DNA of 64,000 nucleotides from Anaerorhabdus sp964386325 (GCA_964386325.1 CAYLQY010000016.1:16549-80548), one strand, 5' to 3'; shown: positions 1 through 9,215, counted from the first letter of the stretch. The notes: a model not told the origin generated them from the sequence alone. A program made the numbers and translations.

Positions 1-227
1 TTATCCTCAAATGCAACTATAACCTCTGGTTGAGGATAAAATCCAATATGTTTTGTAAATGCTGCAAAATGAACTAGCCATTTACCATTTAAATCATAGG
101 TAGGCATTCGCATACATATTCTTTCTTTGGCATTCGGTGCTAATTCTAAAGTACTTTCTCTTAATTCATTCAACTTTTTTTGAACTTCTTCTGGAAATTC
201 TGCAATGTATTTTTCAACATCGTTCAT
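1..227 (-). CDS. DUF1801 / YdhG-like protein, C-terminus cut by window edge
   Basis: The reading frame runs off the left edge; 75 codons are visible from the ATG at 227. The start is preceded by AAAGGAGATCT, which lies in the last bases of the upstream DUF523 gene, so the two are probably co-transcribed and translationally coupled. The visible protein has an acidic, helical N-terminus beginning MNDVEKYIAEFPEEVQ, then RMPTYDLNGKWLVHFAAF and KHIGFYP. This is the pattern of the DUF1801 fold (YdhG/Fra-like), small cytosolic proteins of uncertain role, some linked to iron handling. Family assignment is good; function is unknown. Confidence 0.8.
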   Translation of the reverse strand, partial: MNDVEKYIAEFPEEVQKKLNELRESTLELAPNAKERICMRMPTYDLNGKWLVHFAAFTKHIGFYPQPEVIVAFED

Positions 228-228
228 A

Positions 229-654
229 TTAGATCTCCTTTATGTAGTCTTCATCACTAATCACTGTAAATCCTTCTTTTAATAATAGTTCTGCCGTGAC
301 ACCATGTCCTTCAATAACAGTATGACTAAATGTGCCATCATAAATTTTATCCACGCCACATGAAGGACTTTTAGCCTTCAAAATAACTTCGGTAACTTGA
401 TGTTTTTTGCATAGCTCCAATGTTTTTTGAGCACCCCTAATATATGCATCGGTTACATCTTCGCCAAGCTCTGTCAGTATGCGATTATTTACTCTTTCAG
501 CCGGCGTTCTTGGTATCTTTAAACCACCCAAAACTTCTGGGCAAATCATAATAGCTTCATTATTTTCTACCATTTCTTTAAAGTCATGTCTTTCATGACT
601 TTTCCCACTATAACTACAACATACACCACAAAGACATGCACTAATTGCTTTCAT
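229..654 (-). CDS. DUF523 family protein
   Basis: This 141-residue protein has the DUF523 pattern. There is a Cys-rich N-terminus (SACLCGVCCSYSGKS, residues 4-18), a central CPEVLGGLKIPR block (about 38-49), and an AKSPSCGV motif (about 94-101). The clustered cysteines suggest metal or Fe-S binding; some relatives of the group act as desulfidases, but that role is not shown here. A GGTGATAAT ribosome binding site precedes the ATG. The stop codon is one base from the start of the DUF1801 gene, so the two form a pair. Its substrate cannot be told from sequence. Confidence 0.85.
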   Translation of the reverse strand: MKAISACLCGVCCSYSGKSHERHDFKEMVENNEAIMICPEVLGGLKIPRTPAERVNNRILTELGEDVTDAYIRGAQKTLELCKKHQVTEVILKAKSPSCGVDKIYDGTFSHTVIEGHGVTAELLLKEGFTVISDEDYIKEI

Positions 655-692
655 ATTATCACCATCAAAATTATATCATAGAAAAAGGAGTT

Positions 693-1082
693 CTACTCCT
701 TTTCATGGATCAGTGACACTTTAGTATCTGATATTGAATAATTGGTTTCTCCTTCACTTATTATTTCAATAAACAGACGAATTGATTTTCGCTTTTCTTT
801 TGAACACTTACGATATGCAAGTATCATTTCCATTTCATGTTTAGATATTAATAGGTCATTTTTATGAATTTTTCTATTTTTATTATCATATCCTATTAAA
901 GTGTTAATATCAGTGTCAAATGTATCAGCTATTTTCTTCATCATTTCAAAATCCGGTTCTGCTGTGTCATTTTCATATCGTGATATCGCTTTAGCACTAA
1001 CACCACAAATTTCTGCTAATTCCTTTTGTGTAAAATTCTTATTTTTACGCAAATATTGTACTCTTGTTCCAAATGAAATCAT
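693..1082 (-). CDS. XRE-family helix-turn-helix regulator
   Basis: I chose the ATG at 1082, giving 129 residues, because GAGGGGGGTTGTG lies directly upstream; a longer frame from 1103 would put the start inside this site. Residues 1-60 form a Cro/CI-type HTH, with TQKELAEICGVSAKAISRYE as the helix-turn-helix and an acidic linker (AEPDFEMMKKIADTF) as is usual in the family. The C-terminal half is charged and helical with no recognisable domain, and probably serves dimerisation. It is transcribed away from htpG and towards DUF523. The target operator is not obvious. Confidence 0.85.
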   Translation of the reverse strand: MISFGTRVQYLRKNKNFTQKELAEICGVSAKAISRYENDTAEPDFEMMKKIADTFDTDINTLIGYDNKNRKIHKNDLLISKHEMEMILAYRKCSKEKRKSIRLFIEIISEGETNYSISDTKVSLIHEKE

Positions 1083-1199
1083 CACAACCCCCCTCGGTTG
1101 CACAGTATAAACTATATACGTTTCAATTTCTTTAATTTCTCATTTTTGTAGATTGTGTGTGGTCTAAAATGACAAATAAAAGGTATTTTCGCAAACCTC

Positions 1200-1228
1200 T
1201 TGAAATTTATTTAAATAGGTGTTATATT
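1200..1228 (+). promoter_or_regulatory. sigma-A promoter of htpG
   Basis: The -35 TTGAAA (1200-1205) and -10 TATATT (1223-1228) are separated by exactly 17 bases. The expected transcription start, near 1235, falls inside the CIRCE operator that follows, as in HrcA-repressed promoters. Confidence 0.75.
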
Positions 1229-1231
1229 ATT

Positions 1232-1258
1232 TTAGCAGTCACAAGTATTGAGTGCTAA
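1232..1258 (+). promoter_or_regulatory. CIRCE operator (HrcA site) upstream of htpG
   Basis: TTAGCAGTC (1232-1240), nine spacer bases (1241-1249) and GAGTGCTAA (1250-1258) reproduce the CIRCE consensus TTAGCACTC-N9-GAGTGCTAA with one mismatch in the left arm. The right arm runs into the AAGGAGG ribosome binding site of htpG. Bound HrcA would block transcription, and an mRNA hairpin could mask the ribosome binding site. Confidence 0.88.
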
Positions 1259-1272
1259 GGAGGAAATATACT

Positions 1273-3168
1273 ATGGCAAAGAAACAGTTTAAAGCTGAAT
1301 CCAAAAGACTTCTTGACTTAATGATTAACTCTATTTACACAAATCGTGAGATATTCTTAAGAGAGTTGATTTCTAATGCATCAGATGCTTTGGATAAGCG
1401 TTATTATCTATCACTTACGGATGATGGTAAACGAATCGATAAAAAGAATTTAAAAATTGATATTAGTGCTGATAAAGCCAATCGAACATTAACAATTTCT
1501 GATACTGGTATCGGTATGACAGAAAAAGAATTAGAATCAAATCTTGGTACAATCGCAAAAAGTGGTTCATTAGAATTCAAAAAAGAACTTGATGATGCAA
1601 CAAAAAACATTGATATCATCGGTCAATTTGGTGTTGGATTCTATTCTGCTTTCATGGTTGCGAAGAAGATTACTGTTGAAACTAGATCAATTGACAGTGA
1701 TGTTGCTTATTCTTGGGTAAGTGAAGGCGAAGATGGTTATACCATTAATACAATAGATCGTGATCAAGTAGGTACTACAATTACTTTGGAACTTAAAGAT
1801 GATACTACTGAAGATAACTACAGTGACTTCCTTGAAAGTTATCAAATTCAACAACTTGTTACAAAATATTCAGATTATGTACGTTACCCAATTGAAATGA
1901 TGATTGAAACGCAAAAACCTAAGAGTGATAATCCTGATGAGTTTGAAACAGTACTAGAAAACAAAACACTTAACTCAATGGTTCCATTATGGAAGAAAAA
2001 TCGAAAGAAAATTAAACCTGAGGAATATAATGAATTCTATAAGAGTAAGTTCATGGATTGGGAAGATCCACAAAAAGTAATTCATTACAATGTAGAAGGT
2101 AATATTTCATATAACGCTTTATTATTTATTCCTGGAAAAACACCATACAATTTCTACAATGCTGATTATGAACCAGGATTACAACTTTATTGTAAAGGTG
2201 TATTTATCATGGATAAGGCAAAAGACCTTCTTCCTGACTATTTCCGATTTGTTAAAGGATTAATTGATAGTGATGATTTAAATCTAAACATCTCACGTGA
2301 AATTCTTCAACAAGATCGCCAAATGAAAGTATTAGCTCAAAGTATTGAAAAGAAGATTAAAAATAATCTTGAAGAAATGCTTAAGGGTGAAAGAGAAGAA
2401 TATGAAAAGTTCTTCGCTAACTTTGGATTAACATTAAAATATGGCATCTATCAAGATTATGGTATGCATAAAGATACTCTTCAAAATTTGATTCTATTTA
2501 AATCAAGTAAAGAAGACAAATATATAACTTTAGAAGAATATGTAGATCGCATGCAAGAAGGACAAGATTTAATTTATTACGCTTGTGGTGAAACGATTGA
2601 TGCAATAAAGAAACTCCCTCAAATGGAAAGACTTCAAGAAAAAAATCTAGAAGTTCTATACTTCATTGATGATGTTGATGAATTCGCTATCAATATCTTA
2701 AATACATATAAAGACAAAAAATTCAAATCTGTAAATCAAGGCGATTTAGGTTTAGATAGTGAAGAAGAAAAGAAAGAAAAAGAAGAAAAAGCTAAAGAAA
2801 ATCAATCATTACTATCTAGTATGAAAGATGCTTTAACTGATAAAGTTAAGGAAGTTAGAATCTCTTCACGTTTAAAATCACATCCTGTATGTTTAGTCTC
2901 TGATGAAGGAATCTCTCTTGAAATGGAAAAAGTTCTATCACAAGCACCAAACAGTCAAGGAATTAAAGCTAATAAAATTTTGGAAATTAATCCAGATCAT
3001 GAAATCTTTAAAACACTTCAAAAAGCATATGAAAAAAATCCTGAACAAGTTAAAGATTATGCGGATGTATTATACAACCAAGCTTTACTTATTGAAGGAT
3101 TACCAATTGAAGATCCAATTGCTTATGCAAACAAAATTTGTGATTTGATGATTAATGCAAATAAATAA
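1273..3168 (+). CDS. htpG: HtpG, Hsp90-family chaperone
   Basis: This is a full-length 631-residue bacterial Hsp90. I chose the ATG at 1273 (MAKKQFKAESKRLL) because AAGGAGG lies ten bases upstream; the frame stays open back to 1252 but has no better site. The N-terminal GHKL ATPase shows RELISNASDALDK, the ATP-lid region DTGIGMT and GQFGVGFYSAFMV. The middle domain contains NISREILQQD, and the C-terminal dimerisation domain follows a charged stretch near residues 500-520. It acts as an ATP-driven cytosolic chaperone. The CIRCE box implies HrcA-controlled heat-shock expression. Confidence 0.97.
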   Translation: MAKKQFKAESKRLLDLMINSIYTNREIFLRELISNASDALDKRYYLSLTDDGKRIDKKNLKIDISADKANRTLTISDTGIGMTEKELESNLGTIAKSGSLEFKKELDDATKNIDIIGQFGVGFYSAFMVAKKITVETRSIDSDVAYSWVSEGEDGYTINTIDRDQVGTTITLELKDDTTEDNYSDFLESYQIQQLVTKYSDYVRYPIEMMIETQKPKSDNPDEFETVLENKTLNSMVPLWKKNRKKIKPEEYNEFYKSKFMDWEDPQKVIHYNVEGNISYNALLFIPGKTPYNFYNADYEPGLQLYCKGVFIMDKAKDLLPDYFRFVKGLIDSDDLNLNISREILQQDRQMKVLAQSIEKKIKNNLEEMLKGEREEYEKFFANFGLTLKYGIYQDYGMHKDTLQNLILFKSSKEDKYITLEEYVDRMQEGQDLIYYACGETIDAIKKLPQMERLQEKNLEVLYFIDDVDEFAINILNTYKDKKFKSVNQGDLGLDSEEEKKEKEEKAKENQSLLSSMKDALTDKVKEVRISSRLKSHPVCLVSDEGISLEMEKVLSQAPNSQGIKANKILEINPDHEIFKTLQKAYEKNPEQVKDYADVLYNQALLIEGLPIEDPIAYANKICDLMINANK

Positions 3169-3190
3169 GAGTTCAATATGAACTCTTTTT
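3169..3190. terminator. bidirectional terminator between htpG and the CDF gene
   Basis: GAGTTC (3169-3174) pairs with GAACTC (3180-3185) across a five-base loop, followed by TTTTTT on the + strand and A residues on the other side. It can serve both converging genes. Confidence 0.8.
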
Positions 3191-4356
3191 TAATAATATC
3201 CATGCTCAAATGTAATTACTGTATAAATATTATCTTCTCTCTTTGTTAATTCTGCATCAATCCGATTTTTAATCTCGTCCGCTGTCAAATGAAATTCAAA
3301 TGGCACTTGTAAATCAAAAATCAAATTCGTATGCGTTGGACCAATTACAACTCTAAAATCATGCATTGATAACTTGGGATCAATTGAAGTAATAATTTCT
3401 TTCATTAATTCCTTATGAGAGTTAACTACGACATCATCAATCTGAATAGGATCCATATGAATGGTCATAATGATGTGCAGTTCTTTTTCTATGCGTCTTT
3501 CTATTTCATCAACCAAATCGTGAATAACTAAAAAATCTTGGGTACAATCTACTTCAACATGTACACTACCAATCATATTTCCAGGACCATAGTTATGGAT
3601 AATTAAATCATGAATACCTAAAATTTTAGGATTCGCTAATACGATTGCTTTTATCTTATCGACAAGTTCTTGTTCAACTGGTTGACCAATTAATTCATCA
3701 ATGGTTGATCGAATAATCCCAATACCAGAAATAAAGACAAAGATAGAAACAAGAATACCCATTGCACCATCTAATGGTAAATCGGTGAATAATGAACTAA
3801 CCAATGCTATCATTGTTGCAGAGGTTGCAATAACATCATTCAAACTATCTTTGCTTGTCGCAATCATTGCAGAATTATTAATTCTTTTACCTAATGTTCT
3901 ATTAAATAGACTCATCCACAACTTTACAAAGATTGATAAAATCAACGAGATTAATACCACCGTACTATAAATTACTGGTTCAGGATTCAATAATTTATCA
4001 ACTGATGTTTTAAATAATTCAAAACCAACTAATAAAATAATTACTGAAATGATGAAACTAACAATGTATTCAATTCTTCCATGACCAAATGGATGATCAC
4101 GATCTGCTGGTTTTGCAGCTAACTTATATCCAAACAAAGTAACAATACAACTTGCAGAATCTGATAAGTTATTGAATGCATCGGATGTTATTGCAATGGA
4201 GTTTGTAATAAATCCTAAAAATAATTTTACTGCAAATAAAATAACATTACATACAATACCCACAAGACTACTTAAAGTACCATAACTTGAACGTACTTTT
4301 TCATTCTCTACATCATTATAATTCTTCACAAATTGCTTAACTAAAAAGTTAACCAT
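3190..4356 (-). CDS. cation diffusion facilitator (CDF) metal-efflux protein
   Basis: This 388-residue protein has the CDF layout: six membrane segments in about residues 25-215, then a cytosolic ferredoxin-like domain (about 215-388) with several His and Asp residues. The first metal site is seen as SDAFNNLSDSASC in TM2 and a second Asp in TM5 (SKDSLNDV). PADRDHPFGHGRIEY is the conserved loop after TM3. Proteins of this kind export Zn, Mn, Fe or Co using the proton gradient; the metal is not certain. It lies 21 bases downstream of a small membrane-protein gene on the same strand, so the two probably form an operon facing the WYL regulator. Confidence 0.93.
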   Translation of the reverse strand: MVNFLVKQFVKNYNDVENEKVRSSYGTLSSLVGIVCNVILFAVKLFLGFITNSIAITSDAFNNLSDSASCIVTLFGYKLAAKPADRDHPFGHGRIEYIVSFIISVIILLVGFELFKTSVDKLLNPEPVIYSTVVLISLILSIFVKLWMSLFNRTLGKRINNSAMIATSKDSLNDVIATSATMIALVSSLFTDLPLDGAMGILVSIFVFISGIGIIRSTIDELIGQPVEQELVDKIKAIVLANPKILGIHDLIIHNYGPGNMIGSVHVEVDCTQDFLVIHDLVDEIERRIEKELHIIMTIHMDPIQIDDVVVNSHKELMKEIITSIDPKLSMHDFRVVIGPTHTNLIFDLQVPFEFHLTADEIKNRIDAELTKREDNIYTVITFEHGYY

Positions 4357-4377
4357 GCCTTACCTCTCAACTTCATT

Positions 4378-4917
4378 TTATTGTAAACGAACCTTCTTAG
4401 ATTCAAGGTTTATGTTATATTTTAAACTGTTTTGAAGATAAGTAAAGGATATTGTTATTAAAAGTGGAGAAAACATAAGAATTAAGAATTGTAATATTTC
4501 TAAACGCATATTTGTACTCAATAATGGCAATAAAAGAATCATAAACATCGCCAATATCAGTAAGGCACACATAACTTGAATCGAATTTAAAATAAAGTTT
4601 TTAATAACTTTTTTACTTCGTAAATAAACTACTTTCCAGCATCCGCAAGAGATTACAATACTTATTGCTAAGAAGGTATAAGACCATGTGCTAGCATGAC
4701 CTATGAATAAGAGTATTATAATCTCTATTATCGCGATGCAACTGTTATGGATAATAAACTTACCCATTATCTTTCTTGAAGGGTTGAGAACACCCAATGA
4801 TAGAAAAGCAGCAGTGCAAGATAAAAATAGAGATGGCGTGGGATATCCAGCAATGGCATAATCACATGCTAATACCGTACAAGCAAGAATAAAGATATAA
4901 GCATTTTTTAATTTCAT
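4378..4917 (-). CDS. small multi-spanning membrane protein, unknown
   Basis: This 179-residue protein has about five hydrophobic segments and short basic loops (RKIMGKF, RSKKVIKN). I recognise no family. AAGGAGGAACACTT upstream of the ATG is a strong ribosome binding site. The CDF gene follows after 21 bases, so the pair is likely one transcript reading away from the divergent WYL regulator. Position suggests an accessory role in metal efflux or envelope function, but that is inference only. Confidence 0.7.
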   Translation of the reverse strand: MKLKNAYIFILACTVLACDYAIAGYPTPSLFLSCTAAFLSLGVLNPSRKIMGKFIIHNSCIAIIEIIILLFIGHASTWSYTFLAISIVISCGCWKVVYLRSKKVIKNFILNSIQVMCALLILAMFMILLLPLLSTNMRLEILQFLILMFSPLLITISFTYLQNSLKYNINLESKKVRLQ

Positions 4918-4965
4918 AAGTGTTCCTCCTTCAAGTGTTATTACTTTACCATAGGAAGAAAATAG

Positions 4966-4989
4966 TACTGTCCTATTTTTGGTACAGTA
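4966..4989. promoter_or_regulatory. candidate operator in the WYL/CDF divergent region
   Basis: TACTGT (4966-4971) and ACAGTA (4984-4989) form an inverted repeat with a 12-base spacer. It lies between the divergent starts at 4917 and 5014 and is a plausible site for the adjacent WYL regulator. Confidence 0.4.
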
Positions 4990-5013
4990 TGATATTATTA
5001 TAGTGGTGATAAG

Positions 5014-5967
5014 ATGAATACAACAAAACTTAGATTATTATACTTAATCGATTTATTTAAACAGGATACAAATGAAACAAACCCCGTTACAATGCCTGAT
5101 ATATTAGATTATCTTTACGAAAAAGGAATAGTAGCTGAAAGAAAATCACTCTATGAAGATATTGATACACTTAAAACATGGGGACTTGATATTCTTTATA
5201 TTCGTCCTCAAGGTTATTACTTAGCATCATCCGACTTTGATATTATTGAGATTAAACTACTCGTTGATGCGATTGCATCTAGTGACTTTCTTACTAAGAA
5301 AAAAACAATTGAACTTCAAAAAAAACTATTGAGTTGCATTAATCACTATGATCAAAAAAGTATTGAACATCAACTTTTTCAAAATCCTAATAAATTCAAG
5401 AACGAAAATATCTTCTATTCTTTAGACACTATACAAAGTGCCATCAACAAGAATTCGTCAATACAATTCATGTATTTTGACATCACAATAGACAAACAAA
5501 AAAAGTATCGAAAAGATTCGACACCCTATCATTTAATTCCTTATGCGCTACTCTATGAAAATCAACGTTACTATTGCATTGGTTATTCATCCAAGCATAA
5601 TAATTTTTCACACTATCGTGTTGATAAAATGGATCAAGTTATTTCACTTGATGATTTTAATGAAAAGAAGAATTTCAATCTATCAAGATATAAAACAACT
5701 AATTTCAATATGACATTAGGACAAATAGAAAATATTACATTAGAATTTGATTTATCATTAACTAACATTGTATTTGATACCTTTGGACAAGATGTATTTA
5801 TTCAGAAAGTCAGTCCTACAACATTTACAATCAACTTATCTACTACCCTTTCATCTAACTTTATTGGATGGTTATTACAGTTTGGTAAGAAAGTAAAAGT
5901 ACTTTCCCCTTCATCACTCATTGAAGATATTAAACGTTTAATTGATGAAGTTCAGGAAGTTTACTAA
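5014..5967 (+). CDS. WYL-domain transcriptional regulator
   Basis: This 317-residue protein has an N-terminal DeoR/HTH_11-like winged helix (residues 1-70, with ERKSLYEDIDTLKTWG as the recognition region). A WYL sensor domain follows in about residues 140-215, with YHLIPYALLYENQRYYCIGYS and the later HYRVDKM block, and then a WCX-like C-terminal extension. Regulators of this type sense ligands, often nucleic acids or nucleotides, and commonly act on a neighbouring operon. It is divergent from the membrane protein/CDF pair, with a candidate inverted repeat between them. Its last 38 bases overlap the 3' end of mutY on the opposite strand. Confidence 0.9.
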   Translation: MNTTKLRLLYLIDLFKQDTNETNPVTMPDILDYLYEKGIVAERKSLYEDIDTLKTWGLDILYIRPQGYYLASSDFDIIEIKLLVDAIASSDFLTKKKTIELQKKLLSCINHYDQKSIEHQLFQNPNKFKNENIFYSLDTIQSAINKNSSIQFMYFDITIDKQKKYRKDSTPYHLIPYALLYENQRYYCIGYSSKHNNFSHYRVDKMDQVISLDDFNEKKNFNLSRYKTTNFNMTLGQIENITLEFDLSLTNIVFDTFGQDVFIQKVSPTTFTINLSTTLSSNFIGWLLQFGKKVKVLSPSSLIEDIKRLIDEVQEVY

Positions 5968-6940
5968 GATCTTTTAATAATTTCTTATGAGCAGTTACCA
6001 TTGGATAATTATGAATATCTTCCATTTTAACCCATGTGCAGTCATCTAATTCAATCTTCTTATTCATAAACACGAGAAAGCAATTCATATGCCATATCAA
6101 ATGGGAAAAAACATGTTTTCTCTTTTTTAATTCTTCACCTTGGATATTATAAGGTGTATCAAATTGTGGTAGTCGATAATAATCCTTCATAAGACCATCA
6201 CGATCATCACTACTTAAGCAAATCTCATCCTTACATAGTAAGACATAGGTATATACTTCTAACTCTCTAGGAGCCTTCATTTTAGTTTTAACTGGAAAAT
6301 TTTCTTCGATTCCTAATTCATGTGCCTTACATTCATCACAAAGTGGACATAAGCTACACATTGGTTTTTTCGGAGTACATACCATTGCGCCTATTTCCAT
6401 AAGTCCTTGTGTGAAATGTGATGGATTTGAATCTTTCATCCATGTCTTACATATTTCGGTAACTTTTCTTCGTGTAGTAAGCTTAGTAATGTCATCATCT
6501 AAAGCAAAATAACGTGTTATAACACGAAAAACATTACCATCTACTGCAGGAACTTCTTCACCAAACGCAATGCTTAAAATAGCTCCTGCTGTATAGTCGC
6601 CAATACCTTCTATTTTTTGTATTTCAGTTGGATCACTAGGAATGATTCCACCATAATTCTCCATCACTGTGATAGCACCCTGATGTAACTTACGGGCACG
6701 ATTATAATATCCTAAACCTTGCCATACCATTAACACATCTTGTAAATCCGCCTGAGCAAGTTTTTCGATTGTAGGCCACTTATTCATCCACGTTTCATAG
6801 TACGGTAACATGGTATCAATACGGGTTTGTTGAGCCATAATTTCACTGACCCAAATTGCATAAGGATCACTTGTTTTTCTAAAAGGTAAATCACGATAAT
6901 TCGCTCGATACCACTCTTCAATTTTTTCGCTTACTTTCAT
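5930..6940 (-). CDS. mutY: A/G-specific adenine glycosylase MutY
   Basis: I chose the ATG at 6940 (336 residues) because ATGGGAGGGCATAAA places GGGAGGG at ideal spacing; a longer frame starts at 6955. MutY hallmarks are all present. The catalytic Glu is about residue 33 in SEIMAQQTR. The HhH motif is IEGIGDYTAGAI, followed by the catalytic Asp about 134 in PAVDGNV. The [4Fe-4S] cluster ligands are in the C-X6-C-X2-C-X5-C pattern (CTPKKPMCSLCPLCDEC). A NUDIX-like C-terminal domain recognises 8-oxoG. It removes A mispaired with 8-oxoguanine. It is divergent from the sirtuin gene with about 40 bases between starts. Confidence 0.96.
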   Translation of the reverse strand: MKVSEKIEEWYRANYRDLPFRKTSDPYAIWVSEIMAQQTRIDTMLPYYETWMNKWPTIEKLAQADLQDVLMVWQGLGYYNRARKLHQGAITVMENYGGIIPSDPTEIQKIEGIGDYTAGAILSIAFGEEVPAVDGNVFRVITRYFALDDDITKLTTRRKVTEICKTWMKDSNPSHFTQGLMEIGAMVCTPKKPMCSLCPLCDECKAHELGIEENFPVKTKMKAPRELEVYTYVLLCKDEICLSSDDRDGLMKDYYRLPQFDTPYNIQGEELKKRKHVFSHLIWHMNCFLVFMNKKIELDDCTWVKMEDIHNYPMVTAHKKLLKDLSKLPELHQLNV

Positions 6941-6982
6941 TTTATGCCCTCCCATACTATAATAAAGCTAGAGGAACTCCCA

Positions 6983-7702
6983 ATGAATGAAATTAATCAA
7001 CTTCAAACTTTAATCGACTCTAGTCAAAAAATTGTATTTTTTACTGGTGCTGGAATTTCTACAGAGAGCAATATCCCTGATTTTCGAAGTGCTGATGGTC
7101 TCTATCAACAAACAAGTAAAATTCCACCTGAAACTATTTTAAGCCATACCTACTTTATAAACAACCCTGATGATTTCTATAGATTCTATCGAGAAAATAT
7201 GTTGTATCTTGATGCTTTACCAAATAGTGCACATAAATTCATTGCCAACTTAGAGATAAATGGAAAATGTATTGGTGTCATCACGCAAAATATTGATGGG
7301 TTACATCAATTAGCTGGTTCTAAACATGTCTGTGAACTTCATGGCTCTGTGTATCGAAATACTTGCATGAAATGTCATAAACCACATTCTATATCAGCTA
7401 TCATTAATAATGAATCAATCCCATTATGCGAATGTGGCGGAATAATTAAACCAGATGTCACTTTATATGAAGAAGCACTTGATGAAAATGTCATTGATGA
7501 TGCCTTAAATCTGATTACTTCAGCCGATTTATTGATTGTTTGTGGAACTTCATTATCTGTTTACCCAGCAGCTGGATTTATTCGTTATTTTTCAGGAAAT
7601 AGTCTTGTCCTTCTTAATAAAACAGCAACTCCTTTTGATAATCAAGCAGACTTATGCATTCATGATTCCCTAGGAAATATATTCTCTCAAATTAAACTAT
7701 AG
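6983..7702 (+). CDS. Sir2-family NAD-dependent protein deacylase
   Basis: I chose the ATG at 6983 (239 residues, MNEINQLQ) because GAGGAACTCCCA precedes it; the frame is open from 6944 but overlaps the mutY start. Sirtuin motifs are GAGISTESNIPDFRS (NAD binding, about residues 22-36), TQNIDGLHQLAGS and ELHGS with the catalytic His. The zinc site has CMKC and a later CEC pair, so its third and fourth cysteines are spaced C-X-C instead of the usual C-X2-C. The C-terminal Rossmann part has CGTSLSVYPAAG. It removes acyl groups from lysines using NAD. It ends at a strong terminator. Confidence 0.94.
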   Translation: MNEINQLQTLIDSSQKIVFFTGAGISTESNIPDFRSADGLYQQTSKIPPETILSHTYFINNPDDFYRFYRENMLYLDALPNSAHKFIANLEINGKCIGVITQNIDGLHQLAGSKHVCELHGSVYRNTCMKCHKPHSISAIINNESIPLCECGGIIKPDVTLYEEALDENVIDDALNLITSADLLIVCGTSLSVYPAAGFIRYFSGNSLVLLNKTATPFDNQADLCIHDSLGNIFSQIKL

Positions 7703-7703
7703 A

Positions 7704-7725
7704 AAAAAGACCTAACGGTCTTTTT
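7704..7725. terminator. bidirectional terminator between sirtuin and deacetylase genes
   Basis: AAAAAGACC and GGTCTTTTT pair around a TAAC loop, with A and T runs on both sides, so it can end both converging genes. Confidence 0.85.
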
Positions 7726-9106
7726 ATCTTGCATTGTAATATGATTTACCATTCTCCATTTGAATTCCTTTAGCATTCATCATTTCATCAACTGTAACTA
7801 CTTGGAACCCTTTTTCAATTAACATTGGAATTATTTGAATGGCTGCATCTCTTGATTCAGCATGTATATCATGAAGCAATATAATGTCACCATCTTTAGC
7901 CTTATTCATAGTTTCATCAATTGTACTTTGAACATCTCTAGTTTTCCAATCAAGTGTATCTATACTCCACATAATAAACGGATATGGTGATTCTTCACGC
8001 ATTCGCTTACTTATCGCTCCATAAGGAGGTCTAAATGCTGTAACTTGATAACACCATTGACTAACATCTTCATAAACTTTTTGCGACGTTAAATAGAATT
8101 GTTCTTCAAGATTTTTCATCTTCGCCATATTTGGATGACTATAAGAATGACTTGCAACCTGGCTACCTGATTCAATTTCATCTAGAATAACTGCACTCCC
8201 TTTAGAAGTAATTCGATTACCAACCACAAAGAAAGTTGCTGCACTATCATATTTTCTTAACGCTTCCAAAATTACTGGTGTATTTGTAACATGAGGACCA
8301 TCGTCAAAGGTTAATGCTACCATCGGGCGATTTGGATCTACATAACGATTAGGAATATAAATAATAGGATCTGGAACACTTTGATCAATACCGAAATATA
8401 TGCTAATATGCGAAGCTATTGTTGTTAAATCTAAGCTAAACTCAATTGTTTTTAGAGCAAGATTTTCAATTTTATAAACAAGGTTATTACCATCTAATGT
8501 AAAGTTTGTAAACAATTGCCCATTTCTATCTGTATTTTCTAAGAACTCTTTCGTATATGCAATATCTTGTAAATCACCATCTTGTTTACATTGCGTTCTT
8601 AAACTTTGCGTCATAAGTCGTAATGCAATATCATCATAAATAAGTGAAGTATCAATAACTTTCCCATCACTTCTATTCAACCAAATTGATTGTATTTCAA
8701 AAGATTCACTATCATCCACCAATTTTGTTATCTCAAATTGATAATTTATTAACTCGTCTGTAATAGGGAGAAATGAATAATCAACACGAACCATAATTTT
8801 CTTAGCTTCATTTTCTGTTTCAGCTACTAAGATTTGATTATATAGTTCTTCTGAAATACTTTTAATTGTATTCCCCAATTCATTATCTATTTTAGGGTAA
8901 TAAACCATAACAGAGAGATGATTTGATACTTTCTTAAAAGCATCAATCTTAACATTCTCTTCTTTATGATCTTTCACCTTCAACAAATATTCTGGTACAT
9001 AATTCATAGCCAGTAGAATACTTGCAGAAATCCCACATAATATTGCGAAAGCAATTACTATAATTGCAATTTTTTTCTTTTTTATCGTTTTTTTCGTAAC
9101 CATCAT
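7724..9106 (-). CDS. membrane-anchored polysaccharide deacetylase
   Basis: This 460-residue protein starts with a basic stretch (TKKTIKKKKIA) and one membrane segment (about residues 14-35). An extracytoplasmic region of about 200 residues with a DUF4163/PdaC-like character follows. A NodB (CE4) domain begins at about residue 260. It shows the metal/catalytic motif TFDDGP, HSYSHPNM for the two His ligands, RPPYGA, DTLDW, and LLHDIHA near the end. The layout resembles peptidoglycan N-acetyl deacetylases such as PdaC, which alter cell-wall lysozyme sensitivity. A second ATG one codon downstream is equally possible as start. Confidence 0.92.
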   Translation of the reverse strand: MMVTKKTIKKKKIAIIVIAFAILCGISASILLAMNYVPEYLLKVKDHKEENVKIDAFKKVSNHLSVMVYYPKIDNELGNTIKSISEELYNQILVAETENEAKKIMVRVDYSFLPITDELINYQFEITKLVDDSESFEIQSIWLNRSDGKVIDTSLIYDDIALRLMTQSLRTQCKQDGDLQDIAYTKEFLENTDRNGQLFTNFTLDGNNLVYKIENLALKTIEFSLDLTTIASHISIYFGIDQSVPDPIIYIPNRYVDPNRPMVALTFDDGPHVTNTPVILEALRKYDSAATFFVVGNRITSKGSAVILDEIESGSQVASHSYSHPNMAKMKNLEEQFYLTSQKVYEDVSQWCYQVTAFRPPYGAISKRMREESPYPFIMWSIDTLDWKTRDVQSTIDETMNKAKDGDIILLHDIHAESRDAAIQIIPMLIEKGFQVVTVDEMMNAKGIQMENGKSYYNAR

Positions 9107-9215
9107 AACCTCAAATCTAAGTAATTATATTTAACCACCTACATGATAACATAAAGTATTAAATACTTTGCCCGTTTTTCAAAATTAAGATGATTTTTAA
9201 AGAAATCTTTAGGTA

